A DNA stretch of 64,000 bases from Hyaloscypha bicolor E (Eukaryota; Ascomycota; Leotiomycetes; Helotiales; Hyaloscyphaceae), in contig NW_020194667.1 of assembly GCF_002865645.1 (NCBI RefSeq), positions 682,001 through 746,000 of the forward strand. The letters are read 5' to 3'. Shown piece by piece: positions 1 through 10,384 of this stretch. Made by a program: the position numbers and the translations under genes. The notes beneath the pieces were generated by a model, which had not been told where the DNA came from, made no database searches, and saw only the letters and a program-made list of their open reading frames with translations. Each line of letters starts with the position of its first letter. Within the stretch, counting starts at the first letter, position 1.

Positions 1-322
1 GCTTTTGGTGTAAATAAACGAAGGTTTGGCCAAAAAGACTGCTTGTGTAACATTCTAATTTTGCCCCCGAGCCTTGCTTCAAATTTGGTTGGCCCCGATA
101 ACATGTCTAGTTTTGTTCAAGCCACCAGCACCTGGGCGCGAGCGTGGAGGCTATGGCCAGTGGGACACGGCAAGCATAGCCTGATTTTCTGTGCTGCCAA
201 TGTGCGCTCATTTCTGCACCAGGATGGAGCACCCGACACTTCAACGAGATTTCCTTCCCACAACGACAGAGCTTCTGCCTCTCCTTGTCATGCGTTGACA
301 GATATCTTCAATATCTAAAACT
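1..322. other. 5' flank of the ammonium transporter gene
   Basis: This is non-coding sequence of normal base composition immediately upstream of the transporter start codon. It presumably holds the promoter and 5' UTR. I see no convincing TATA box. A 91-codon open stretch at 43-318 has no recognisable domain and is not called as a gene. Confidence 0.5.
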
Positions 323-851
323 ATGGAGACATTTACCCTCGACGTTGTGCCGCCAGTTCCAAGGAACTTGACGGCGCTGAATGTATCAGTTTCTTACAGT
401 GATCTGATAGCGCACCCAGAGTTATTCTTTCAGGTACGGCCCAGAAGCTCTGGAGGGGCGCTGCGAAGGCTCAATCTACTTCTCTAGGGATCTGACTTAG
501 TTTGGATGATGGCATCGGGAGCATTGGTTATGCTAATGATACCAGCGGTATGCCTCTTCAACTCAGGTGCTTCGGATCGCTACTCTGCGTTGATTATGTT
601 CCGCCTTCCTTTCATCACCACCGCGTTTATTGGTGTCCAGGTTAGTTGAAAAGTTGAGCATGCGCAGATCTTACTGAATTGCCCAGTGGTATCTCTGGGG
701 GTATTCTCTAGCCTTTTCACCTGCTGTTTCACCAGCTTCTTCTCCATGGTCCTGGTACGGAGGATCCACTAAGGCGAACGCTCTCCAAGATACTGTAGCT
801 CGACCAGTTGGTGCAGCCGGAGCCAAGATTCCGGAACTGGCATTTGTGTTT
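323..851 (+). pseudogene. Ammonium transporter (Mep/Amt family), 5' fragment cut by a giant insertion
   Basis: Members of this family move ammonium across the plasma membrane through eleven membrane helices. Three exons are readable: 323-433, 488-640 and 687-851, separated by GT...AG introns of 54 and 46 bases, all in phase 0. Exon 2 begins with the first helix (GSDLVWMMASGALVM). Exon 3 carries the family-typical WYLWGYSLAF and then KIPELAFVF. Reading stops being transporter-like exactly at 851. The frame then runs into element DNA. The rest of the gene lies from 62,681. Joining codon 851 to 62,686 gives V-F-H-H-C-M-F-A, which keeps frame and family spacing. The fragment has no internal stops or RIP-type decay, so the break looks recent. 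It lacks both pore histidines and cannot make a working transporter alone. Confidence 0.9.
847..851. repeat. Left target-site duplication TGTTT
   Basis: TGTTT occurs immediately left of the element and again at 62,681-62,685 immediately right of it. Only one copy is needed to restore the transporter frame, as expected of a target-site duplication. Confidence 0.85.
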
Positions 852-857
852 CTTGAC

Positions 858-870
858 CGGAATCTCGACA
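858..870 (+). repeat. Left terminal inverted repeat, 13 bp
   Basis: CGGAATCTCGACA matches the reverse complement of 62,655-62,667 with no mismatch. It begins 6 bp inside the inferred left end. Confidence 0.8.
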
Positions 871-910
871 CCTCCCAACCCTCTGGCCCACGTGACCCCG
901 CGCCGCCTTT

Positions 911-966
911 GCTCAGGCGGCTCAGGCCTGGCTCAACTTCGGCTCAAGTCTGCTCAGGTCTGCTCA
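911..966 (+). repeat. Left subterminal GCTCA array
   Basis: Six copies of GCTCA start at 911, 920, 931, 942, 952 and 962. The spacing of 9, 11, 11, 10 and 10 bp places them on one face of the helix. A matching array on the same strand lies at the right end (62,558-62,654). The spacing suggests binding sites for the recombinase or a partner protein; that function is inferred. Confidence 0.75.
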
Positions 967-996
967 CCCATCTCACCAGAAATCGTTAACTTTTAA

Positions 997-1017
997 CGAG
1001 GAGCCCGAAAAGGCCCC
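997..1017 (+). repeat. Subterminal repeat shared with the right end
   Basis: A 21-bp stretch beginning CGAGGAGCCC matches 62,522-62,542 at 18 of 21 positions on the same strand. At both ends it lies on the inner side of the GCTCA array. Confidence 0.6.
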
Positions 1018-1157
1018 CTTTCCCAGCCAGGGATCCCAAATATATTCCCACTATGCGCTTATTCCCAGATAGTTATCCTGGTCTGCCTGCTTTCATGCGT
1101 AGGACCTTTTTCTGCCTTCAGGTTATTTTACGCCGTCCTCTGCGTTTTGCCTCGGGC

Positions 1158-1430
1158 TATATATTCTATAAATAACCGGTTTTCTCTTGTCTTTACCTCT
1201 CTTCTCACCTATTTTCTCACCTATCTTCTTACCTATCTTCTTACCTATCTTCTTATAATCTTACCTATCTTTTTACTTATTTTCTCATATATCTTCTTAT
1301 ATATCTCCTTACTTATATTCCCTTCCTCTTTTCTCCTTTCTCTAATCCCTCTCCCATTTCTCTAGGAAAACCTTCTTTTCTTATCTCTACTTCAGATATC
1401 CATATTTATATATATATAGTTCTATAAGCC
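1158..1430 (+). promoter_or_regulatory. Probable promoter and leader of the captain gene
   Basis: A TATA-like stretch (TATATATTCTATAAATA, 1158-1174) is followed by about 200 bases of pyrimidine-rich DNA built partly from imperfect 12-bp repeats of CTTACCTATCTT. The captain ATG follows at 1431. Pyrimidine-rich leaders are common in filamentous fungi. This stretch escaped RIP while the gene behind it did not. Confidence 0.5.
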
Positions 1431-4150
1431 ATGAGTACTAAATAGGTAAAAGGATATTAGAGAGAACTAAATCCAGATAAGCAGATAGAAGTAGCCCTGA
1501 GAGATAGGCTCTCTGAGAATAAGTCTAGGATTAATAGTAATCCCGTTTATAGAAAACTAAATAAAAAGACTAGCTAACTATAATATAATATAATATAGGA
1601 TTTTTAGAAAGTATATATTATTAATATTATAAAGTCAAGTCCAGAATAGTAAGTACTAATATATCTTAGGTATAAAAGGAAATATTCAGGATTAGACTTA
1701 TATAATATAGAAAATATAAAATATATTACTAAAGCTATTAGACACTTAATTTCCAGTAGACTAGATAAAGAGATAAGAAGAGTAATTATTAAAACGGTAT
1801 AAAATAAGATATAAAAACTTATATTAATATAGTAATATAAGACTAACTTTACTATTTCTTTAGAAGTTCATAACTCAGTAGCTTTTATAAGTATGCCTGC
1901 GGGCTAGCCTATTCTAAAGTATTAATATATAATATATTTACTAATAAGAGAGAAAGTATATTAAAGATATACTAAGATATATAATTTCTTTATTAATAAA
2001 GAAAAAGATACCTATATTTCTAATAATAGAGAACTATATTAATATAAAGAAGTACTTATAATAATATAACTACTATAACTATATTTATGAAAAGTACTAT
2101 ATAAATTTAAGTACTTTATTAAAAATATATTACTATACTTCTATAAGATTATAGGAAATATATAAGATAATATTTAAGGTAAGATACTAAGTCTAAGATA
2201 GAAATAAGACCCCGATTTTCGTGCTAACTAATATTAATAGAACCTTATTTATATAGTTATATAAAAAGATAAAGAGCTAGAGATTAAGATAAGTTTTAAA
2301 AAAGAATTTACTAAAGAAATATAAGATATCCCGAAAAAGTAAGTTTAAAGTAATTCATTTTAAGGCTCGGGTAAATTACTAATAGCTTATCTATAAACTA
2401 AAATATCTATTATATAAGAGATTAAAGCCCGTGCTTTCTCTTTTTACTAATAGCCTCTTATTTCTACTTACTATTATTATCTCGGCCGGCGCATTTAGGG
2501 ACTATAGTATTATTAAGGATATTCTCGTTATTAGACTATTACTAGGCAGAAAGTACCGGATTATAAATTAGGTAAACGGGATATTAGATAATCCGGTCTT
2601 TCCAGAGATATCTATAGATAAACTAACTAAGAAAACTAAAAACGAGATTATATAAGGCTACTAGTATTTAGACTAGGCAAAAAGGGCCGGTTTTATAGGA
2701 GGAATAAAGCTTTATACTACTCATTATAAAGCGCTTATTAAGATAAATAGTAAGAAGTACTTTCTTTAAATAAGTTCATAGTATAGTAGGCTAATTAGTA
2801 ATAGATAGTAGCTATTTACTAGGGCAGGTTATGAAGTTTGCCATATATAGGAACTTAAAGACTCTTATTAGCTACTACTTAGATAATATAAGTAATATAA
2901 ATAGTATAGTAATCTTCCTTGGCCTAAAGCCATAACGGGATCTTATAAAAGACTTCTGCTCTATATTTATAAAGAGAAATCCGGATCTCTAGTACTTGCT
3001 TTTATAAAAGTACCTGGATAAGCTAAGGTAGTACCGGAACTTTACTAATCTTAGTAAGCAGATTAATAACCTCTCTGCTCAGATTATAGCTACTATTACG
3101 GAGAAGAAGCACCAAGAGCTTAAGGCTTAATAGTACTATATCTATAATTAGTATTAAAAGCTTATTAATAAAGAGTTAGCGAACTACTATAGGATATAAT
3201 AGCAAGTATATATTACCTAATATAAGGTAAATAACTAGGGCAAGTAGTACCGCAGTTACTTTAATTATATTATCTATTATATAATTTCTGAGTATAATTA
3301 TCTCGCTTATACTTTACTAATTACTGCCTTACTATAAAGTTCAGAAGGTATCTCCGCTCTTTAAGACCTTATTATACTCTATATAAATAATTCCCGTATT
3401 ATATACCAGAAAGCATTATAGCCTATAGGAGGTTATTATCTAGTACTAACCTATAGCCAGGAAATTAAAAAGTAAGAATAGTTTTTCCTTATTAGTACTA
3501 CTTCTATTAATAGAACGTGTTAGTATTATTATAAAAGAGAGATAGAAATATATATACTAGTACTCTAAAAACTACTATAAGAAGTAATCTGGCTTCGCCG
3601 AACTTTGCTTCCGATATAGTAAGTAAATAACTAGCGAGATAAATTAGGAAGCCTATTACCAAAATTATATTAATAATCTTAATATGCTTTTCTAGTATAA
3701 ACTAGTTACTTTCCGCTATACTATTACCTGCACCAGATATTATAGCGAATATCTAAGGAAAAAATAATTACTAATAATTATATAAATAAGATAGTTTTAT
3801 AATTAGATAAGCTAGTAAAGATATATCTCTAACTATATTCTAGAGTATATTAAGAGTCTAGATAATAAGAACTCTATTTCATGCCGGTATTTACTATATA
3901 CTATAGTACTTTATTCGGAATTAGATTTATGAAATTATTTCGGAGATATATATAGTACTTATAAGCCAGATATATAGAAAAAGCACTAATATTAGTAAGA
4001 AGAGGGTAATAATAAACGAGCCGAAATATTAGGTATTACTAAGAAAAAGTAGCCTTAACTCTAAGAAAAGCTAGAAAATAAGGACTATAAAGTACCGGGT
4101 AGTCAAAAATCTGCCCCTAAAGATTACTTTAAAGATCCTCTTAGCTACTC
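1431..4150 (+). pseudogene. RIP-inactivated DUF3435 tyrosine recombinase (Starship captain)
   Basis: DUF3435 proteins are tyrosine recombinases that excise and integrate Starships. The start reads MSTK-VKGY-REL with stops where Gln or Arg would be, then NPDKQIEVALRDRLSENKS. The strongest region is 2,822-2,950: GQVMKFA, an Arg three codons later, then YYLDN at 2,873-2,887 as the probable catalytic tyrosine, followed by the family's FLGLKP and RDLI. A charged helical segment follows, then EGISALQDLI near 3,350. A Cys/His-rich C-terminal part typical of many family members starts near 3,588 (GFAELCF) and runs to about 4,060. Dozens of TAG/TAA codons replace Gln and Trp. The reading frame also changes along the gene, from introns or small indels I did not resolve. 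Position and direction at the element end fit a captain. The 3' limit is approximate. Confidence 0.8.
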
Positions 4151-5050
4151 GTTTATAAATATCTCGGTAGTAGATTTTAATTCATACTTAGTAAATAGTA
4201 TTAAGATAGTAATAGTATCTAGCGGTTCCTTATTATATTATAGTACCCTAGTTAGTAATATCTAAAACAATTATAATAATTATTATAATATAAATACTTT
4301 ATTCTTATTTCTATTAGATAATATTCTCGAAGCAGTTTCTTAGGCTAGAAAGAATTACCATTCTCCCTAGATAACTCTATTAGAAGCTACTATTATTAAC
4401 CTCCTTAGTAATTCTAAATCTTGGAACTTTAATATAATTATAAATACTATCTCTTTTTCTATTAAGTCTCAGGAGAACTGGATTCTATCTAGCCCCGATA
4501 TTTCTCTATTATATTTATCTAGTATTCTAATAGAGTTAGTTAATCTAAAGCTTTGAGATACTCTTCCTTCTTCTATATTAAGTTTACTAGTAACTGCCGA
4601 CTCGGTTAAGGATACTTACGGAAGTATACTAATAATTATACTAGGGTATATAGAAAGCTCGGTAATATAGCCGCTTTATAATAGCTAGCCAGTTATAATT
4701 AATACTAAAGGAGGAATATAAGAGGCTAAAGTATTACTTACTAAGTAAAAATAAGGCAAAATAACTTAGTATCTTATAAAGTAGAAAGGATTTCCGTATA
4801 AGGGTAATATATAAAAGAAATAAAAGAATATAAGCCCGGAGCTTATTAAAGAATTTGAGGCAACCTATTAAGGGAACTATTCGGGCATATAACTACTTAA
4901 GAAGCAAGTATTATATAGAAGGATTAAATACCTTATTAAGTAAAAGAGGCGTCCGGAGAGCGAGAATTCTTGGGAGAAAGAAGCTACTATAAGCTATAAA
5001 TAAATTATGAAGTTTGAGGCAAGCTAAAAAAGGAAACTATTATATTATAT
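4150..5050 (+). pseudogene. RIP-inactivated protein with two tandem chromodomains
   Basis: One frame stays readable from about 4,260 to 5,040 apart from RIP-type stops. Near 4,765-4,870 it reads YLIK-KGFPYKGN, then ISPELIKEFEATY. Near 4,930-5,030 it reads YLIK-KRRPESENSWEKEA, then IMKFEAS. Both match the core of a chromodomain (YLVKW-G-P-x-x-N-T/S-W-E, then a C-terminal helix), with the first Trp of each changed to TAG. Chromodomains bind methylated histone tails or act as protein-protein adaptors. No reverse transcriptase or integrase adjoins it, so it is not obviously the tail of a chromovirus. It follows the captain closely on the same strand. It could be a C-terminal extension of that protein or a separate gene; the sequence alone does not decide. 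Confidence 0.55.
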
Positions 5051-6369
5051 AAGTATTATTCTTAGCTAGTAACTTGGCTTATAATCTTATTCCCGTATCT
5101 ATTATTAAAAATATATTACGGATACTTATTATAGGGCAAGTATATTAAAGGCACTAAATATATAATTAGCCCGGAATAATATAGAGCCGCTTCTATAATC
5201 TAGAAAGTTCTAGAAAAGGCACTACTTTTAGGCAAGAATATCTGCCTCCCGAGATCTATAAATTATATTATAACTTTTTTTATAAAATTATAAATATAGA
5301 ATTCAAATAAATATATCTTAAACTCGAGTAATATCTACTAATCTTTATAGGATTAGGCTTTAGTAATTAGTATTTACTATAATATATTATTATTTATAGG
5401 AAACTATAACTAATATAAAGCCTAAATAGTAATAATTACTTTGCCTCTAATAAATTAGGTAAGGAAGCTATATCAGGTTCCTATAATTATTTAGAGGCTA
5501 TACTATAATCTCTCGTTAGATAGTATATTTTTACTCTTCTATATTTATATATTAATACTCGCTATATAAAGGGAGCTAGAAAGGAATTCTTATAAAAATA
5601 AATAGTCTAGAAAGAAACTCATAAAGTAATACTTTATTAATTTAAGTTATATAAATAATTAAGGCAAGTTTAAATATAAATATACCTAACTATTAAAAAA
5701 ATGGCTTTACCTTAACTAAGTAATTTAGATTACGCCAGATAAAGAATAGAATGCTATAAAAAGCTTTCGGAGTATATTAGTAAGATCTATACTCTTATAA
5801 ATAACGGAATTTACTTAATACTAATAAGATATAATAGAGAGCAAGCTAGAAATATTAATTAACTTATTAGAAGTTCGTCTTATTATATGTATAGAGAAAC
5901 CCTATTCTTAGTAATCTCTACTAGTAAGAATATATCTCTTTAAAAAGAACCTAAGTAAGTATTTAATTAAAGTTTATATGAAATTATATTAAGAAGTTAG
6001 TATTTCGTTTAAAGCTATAGTAAAAGAAGTATATAAGCTAATTATTACCCGAAGTATAAAGCTAATACCGGTGCCAGAATATTCTTTTTACTAGACTAGT
6101 AGTAAATTTTACTAATAGAATTACGGAATTAGAAGCAGAAAATTTAAGGTTAATAGATAAGGTTAATAAATTAAAGAATATTACTATAATAAAGTCAATA
6201 TTTAAGCGAGATACTAAAGAGGCCGCGAACTAGCTTATAGTAATACTATATATAATAGAATTAGAAAACTAGTACCTAAAGAGGAATATTTAAAAATGAG
6301 CTACTATAGTAGAAGATTTTAGAGTAAGTACTATAGATTCCTACTAGATTATAAATAAGGTATCTTTAG
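5050..6369. other. RIP-mutated DNA without a recognised gene
   Basis: This stretch is AT-rich with TpA excess and scattered residual GC-rich triplets. Short peptide-like runs occur (for example a Glu/Lys/Leu-rich stretch near 6,120-6,190 that could be a coiled coil). I cannot assign any of it to a family. Confidence 0.5.
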
Positions 6370-6900
6370 TATTAGAAAAGTTAAAATCTTTACTACTTTC
6401 TATTTATATATAATTCTTTAAGATTAAGAAACCTGGTAACTTTACTATACTACTGGATTTACTTAAATTACTACTTATATCTACGGAAGTAAAGTAACTA
6501 TTTACTAGATATAAGCATATCTCATTAGTTATATATATAATCTCATCTAAGAGACAGGGTATAAAGACAGGGGGCAGAGACAAGGGGCAGAGATAAGGGG
6601 CAGAGATAAGGGGCAGAGACAAGGGGCAGAGACAAGGGGCAGAGACAAGGGGCAGAAAATAGTGGGGAAAGTTAATGTCCAATAGTCCTTGGTCTGAACC
6701 CAGGTACCCCATCCAGCTTCCTTGCCTAATTCTAATTATATCCGGGATCGACGAGGAGCCGCATCGGGTCCCCCTAATCGTCCAATAGAGATAGGGTCCA
6801 AGTGACTCCCCTGCCTTTTTCCAATTATAGCCTTGGCGATCGACAGGAATCGACAGGGGGCCCGATCGAGCCCCGCAACCCGTTCGATAAGCGAGAGTCA
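6370..6900. repeat. Dispersed repeat, copy A (pairs with 24,026-24,590)
   Basis: The segment resembles 24,026-24,590 along its length. Both share the AGAAAAGTTAAAATCTTTA stretch at the left, the GGGGCAGAGATA motif in the middle, and at the right a GC-rich block containing CTAATTATATCCGGGAT and CAATTATAGCC. Copy A is RIP-mutated only to about 6,540, while the 24 kb copy is mutated throughout. The right half also resembles the repeat at 14,739-14,961. Confidence 0.6.
6571..6657 (+). repeat. 13-bp tandem repeat, six and a half copies
   Basis: GGGGCAGAGACAA repeats head to tail at 6571, 6584, 6597, 6610, 6623 and 6636, with a partial copy at 6649. Two copies carry GATAA instead of GACAA, consistent with single RIP-type changes. 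Confidence 0.9.
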
Positions 6901-7092
6901 GAGGCGCTGCTATGATCCCCTTCAACGCTTACTCTAAAACACTTTTAATGAGTTGATCTCAAAACCTTTGAATCACACGACAGCGAGCGGTTGCTTCAAC
7001 TAGATTTCGAAACCCATCACCTATAAGGAGAAGTCCAGCCCTACCCATTTGACGATAGTCCGTTACCTGCAGTCCCACCCATCGATTCAATT

Positions 7093-7860
7093 ATGGATTC
7101 TGTTACGTCTCGAAGTGTGTCTACTACGCCTAAAGTGGGTTCAGCTAGGCGATCCACCAGAATGGTACCACTGGCAACAGGACATGGTATACATTTGATC
7201 GCCACCTGCTTGCTGAACGCGCCCACCTCACGAATGAGCGTCTCTGAAATTTACGAATGGCTTGCTGAAAAGTATCCAAGCTACCAATATACAAAACGTA
7301 ACATTCGCCATGTTCTAAGACATAATTCCGAGAGAAGGAGTCCTAGATTTGTCATTGCTAACAAACATCGCATCGCGGGAGTGCCGATTCGATGGACTAT
7401 TCGGCCTGGAACAGAGTCTCAACTTCGCCGATTGTTCGGCGGCCCTCCCACTGCCGAGCGTCAATTTCCCCAATTTTATGGTGGTCTTTCTCAACAAATC
7501 CACTGCGTCCTTTGCAACCGAAGCTTTGGTCGCCAAGAGAGTTTTGCGAGACATCAACGACAGGCTCATTCTAGCCATGCGACCATATCCCCAGCTATCG
7601 GCAAAGCCTCTCCCGCAGACCCGTCCGCTGCAATTACCAGCACCCAGCTTGGTTGCACTAGGGACCACCAACCTTTAGAAGACGAGCTCTTAGTAATAGG
7701 AAGCACGTTTGAGTCTACAGACAGGAATGAGGCTGTTCAAAGCCCTGATACAGCAATCAGCAAAGATGACGCTCTTCGACAGAGACTTCGAGACCGTTCC
7801 AGGGAGGAGTTCTCTGTCGATAGCGTAGGAATCATAAGTTCTACACCAGAGCGGCGATAG
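7093..7860 (+). CDS. Forkhead-like winged-helix protein with a C2H2 zinc finger
   Basis: This is an intact 255-residue frame of normal composition inside the RIP-free island. Residues about 33-100 resemble a forkhead DNA-binding domain: LIATCLLNAP, SVSEIYEWLAEKYPSY, then IRHVLRHNSERRSPRFV and RWTI near residue 104. The classic N-terminal PPYSY is absent. Residues about 136-158 form a C2H2 zinc finger (CVLC...FARHQRQAH). The remainder is Ser/Asp/Glu-rich and probably disordered. The combination suggests a nuclear DNA-binding protein. The ATG at 7093 is the first in frame and sits upstream of the domain. A second frame (7,824-8,459) overlaps its last 37 bases, so the two may form one product. 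I do not know a named orthologue. Confidence 0.65.
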   Translation: MDSVTSRSVSTTPKVGSARRSTRMVPLATGHGIHLIATCLLNAPTSRMSVSEIYEWLAEKYPSYQYTKRNIRHVLRHNSERRSPRFVIANKHRIAGVPIRWTIRPGTESQLRRLFGGPPTAERQFPQFYGGLSQQIHCVLCNRSFGRQESFARHQRQAHSSHATISPAIGKASPADPSAAITSTQLGCTRDHQPLEDELLVIGSTFESTDRNEAVQSPDTAISKDDALRQRLRDRSREEFSVDSVGIISSTPERR

Positions 7861-7877
7861 TATCAGCAAGGAGGACA

Positions 7878-8459
7878 ATGGAGCTGACACGAGTGAAGAT
7901 CGATGGAAGTAGCCTGCACAACCTTCTTCCTCGATCGATAGCCCGGAAGCTCGGATTACCTCTGCATTTCGGCAGTAGTGTCAGAGTAAAAGTTGCCAAC
8001 GGCACAACTCTGACCGATCAATATTGCCAACTCACCATCAGAGTGGCTAGTATTAATGCCGTAATCGATGCTTACGTGGTTTCCGAACTGTCTTCCCTTT
8101 TGCTAGGTTGGGAATGGACACAACGGGTCAATTTGTTGAGTGATCTTGGAAACCGCACGTACTATATCCTTGGACCTCATGGCAATCTGAACGAGCTTCC
8201 CGTTCCTGGGCCCACGGCTGAGGCTGAAGACGAGACGGAGTGTGCAATGGAAGCTGCTCTAACGAGAGAAGAGACTCTGCTGGCTGAAGAGACGCCAGCC
8301 CCTCCTGGGGGTGATGAAAGGTATGGCGATAAGGAGTGTGAGCTTGGTGACTTGGCAAGCATTGACACGTCTGCCACAAGACAAGAGAACATGAGTGATG
8401 CCGAGTTTTTTGTGGATGCTGTCTCTTGTCAAAGCTCAGATGACGAGCAAGGGAGCTAG
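7878..8459 (+). CDS. Retropepsin-like domain protein, possible continuation of the forkhead/C2H2 gene
   Basis: The frame gives 193 residues from the ATG at 7878, but is open without a stop from 7,824. Residues about 1-85 resemble the retropepsin-like fold of retroelement-derived aspartic proteases: VKIDGSSLHNLLP, then SIARKLGLPL, VKVANGTTL and LLLGWEWTQ. The catalytic D-S/T-G is replaced by IDGSS, so protease activity is doubtful. The C-terminal half is acidic and probably disordered. The first beta strand of the fold would lie upstream of the ATG, inside the overlap. That suggests translation or splicing from the preceding frame, which is offset by -1. I see no clear slippery heptamer or intron signals. 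It could also be a separate gene. Confidence 0.5.
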   Translation: MELTRVKIDGSSLHNLLPRSIARKLGLPLHFGSSVRVKVANGTTLTDQYCQLTIRVASINAVIDAYVVSELSSLLLGWEWTQRVNLLSDLGNRTYYILGPHGNLNELPVPGPTAEAEDETECAMEAALTREETLLAEETPAPPGGDERYGDKECELGDLASIDTSATRQENMSDAEFFVDAVSCQSSDDEQGS

Positions 8460-9901
8460 GAATATGAGTAGGTAGAAGGAGTAGGTGTTCTCTCTCCCAA
8501 GGTGTGAGCGCGAAGGTAACGCAGGTACCCGATCAGGCCCCCCGCCTCATTCTAATTACTCGACATCCCGCTTAAATTCTCACCCCGCTTAAATTCTCGA
8601 TTTTTCCATTATATTAAAATTTTAATTAATAAATAACCACAAATTATTTTCACAAAAACTAAATTATTTTGAAAATACCAATTATTAAATAATCCATTTC
8701 TATATAAATTTTTGTATATATTAATTCTATTTTTAATATATTTTAAAATTTATAAATATTAATATATTTAATAAAAAAATTAATAACTTTTAATATAATA
8801 ATATAATTTAGGCTATTAAATCTTTATATTATTTCTTTATATAATAAAAATAATTTTAAATTATAAATTCATATAAAAATTGCTTTTATATTAAAATATA
8901 AATATTTAAAAAATAAAAATTTGAAAAAATAAAAATTTAATTAAAAACTTTTATATATTTAATAATAAAATATTTAAAGAGAGAATTATTAATTAAAAAG
9001 CTTTAGCAATATTATAAATAATGTATTAAGCAAAAAACTTGAAATAAATAAGCTTTTAATATATAAAATTAATTTAATATATAAATATTTTTTGAATTTA
9101 ATATTTTGTTAATAATATTTCTAAATATAAATCGAATTTTAAATTTCAAACTTTATATTCTTTAATTCTTATAATTCAACTTTCATTTAATATTTCTTTC
9201 TATAATATTTTATTAATAAAAGTTTTATTTTTTAATATTTATATTTATATATTAAAATAATAAATTAATAAAATTTATTATAAATTATAATAAAATATTT
9301 TTTAAGATATTAATATATATTTTATTTCTAAATAAAATAAACTTTATTTTGAAGCTTAAAAATAATTATAATATTATAATATTTAATTTAAAAATAATTA
9401 AAAGAAATATATTTATAGTTTTTCAATTTTTAAATATTATTAATTTATAAATATAAGCCTTATATTAAATTTAATATATATGAAAAATCTATTATTACGA
9501 AAATTATATTATATATTAAAACATTTAATTTTAATTTATTATTTTATTAAATTATTAAATTATTTATATTTTTTCAAAATTCTTCAAATTTTGAAATTTT
9601 GAATATTTGTAGAATTGATCTTTTTACAAACTTTTAAAACTGAAACATGTTTATTATATTAATATAAAAGATTTAGATTTATTAGTTTTTGAATTTATTA
9701 AATATTTATTGAATTATTATAAAATTATTATAAAATTATTATATTTTTAATTTTTAAAATTTGATATAATAAATTAATTATTTCAATTATTTTTAATTTT
9801 TATATAATATTATTATATTAATATAATTAAATGCAAAAACAATAAAGTATTTATAATTTGTGGTTCTTTAATTACGAATTGTTTTAAATAAAAATATAAT
9901 C

Positions 9902-10086
9902 GAGAATTTAAGCGGGGTGAGAATTTAAGCGGGGTGAGAATTTAAGCGGGGTGAGAATTTAAGCGGGGTGAGAATTTAAGCGGGGTAGAATTTAAGCGGG
10001 GTGAGAATTTAAGCGGGGTGAGAATTTAAGCGGGGTGAGAATTTAAGCGGGGTGAGAATTTAAGCGGGGTGAGAATTTAAGCGGGA
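9902..10086 (+). repeat. 17-bp tandem array, eleven copies
   Basis: GAGAATTTAAGCGGGGT repeats head to tail eleven times, one copy being one base short. Two copies occur in inverse orientation at 8,567-8,600. They appear to be amplified subterminal repeats of the surrounding DNA element. Confidence 0.9.
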
Positions 10087-10384
10087 TGTGAGGTGTTTGT
10101 TGGTAGGCAATAAGACAATAGAATGAATCAGTGTGTTATGAAACCACAGTGTTAAATTCAGTACAGAACTAATCTCTGTCCCTCCTGTGAGGTCCAGGGA
10201 AGCCCCCTCTAAATAGGAGGCCCCGATGGCATACATACAATTAGTGATTTATAAGCCTAATGCATATAATGTAAACAGTGGTTGGTTGGGACATCGAAGG
10301 GCCGCCGATCTCCCTGATCGACACCCGCGACATCCGAGGTTCGTCACATGCCCTTAAGTCACGTGCGACCCTGCACACATCACA
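10087..10384 (-). mobile_element. Solo LTR of the Ty3/gypsy family found at 29.8-37.6 kb
   Basis: This 298-bp sequence starts TGTGAGGTG and ends CATCACA. It matches the LTRs at 29,795-30,092 and 37,326-37,623, each also 298 bp, apart from RIP-type transitions in those copies. The 5-bp duplication CGGGA flanks it (10,082-10,086 and 10,385-10,389). It lies inside the right inverted repeat of the TA element. It is not RIP-mutated. Orientation follows the parent element. Confidence 0.92.

Noticed and set aside
43..318. 91-codon open stretch upstream of the transporter
   Set aside because: No domain, no gene signals, and it overlaps the presumed promoter.
1147..1365. 72-codon Leu/Tyr-rich frame at the left end
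   Set aside because: It is the translation of the pyrimidine-rich tandem leader upstream of the captain ATG.
6404..6925. 173-codon minus-strand frame
   Set aside because: It reads through the 13-bp tandem repeat and the GC-rich dispersed repeat. The protein is just translated repeat units.
8571..9900. Mitochondrial DNA insertion
   Set aside because: It is very AT-rich, but perfect inverted ends and a TA duplication define a transposon. No mitochondrial gene is recognisable.
9902..10086. CRISPR-like array
   Set aside because: The units are contiguous 17-mers with no spacers, in a eukaryotic transposon end.
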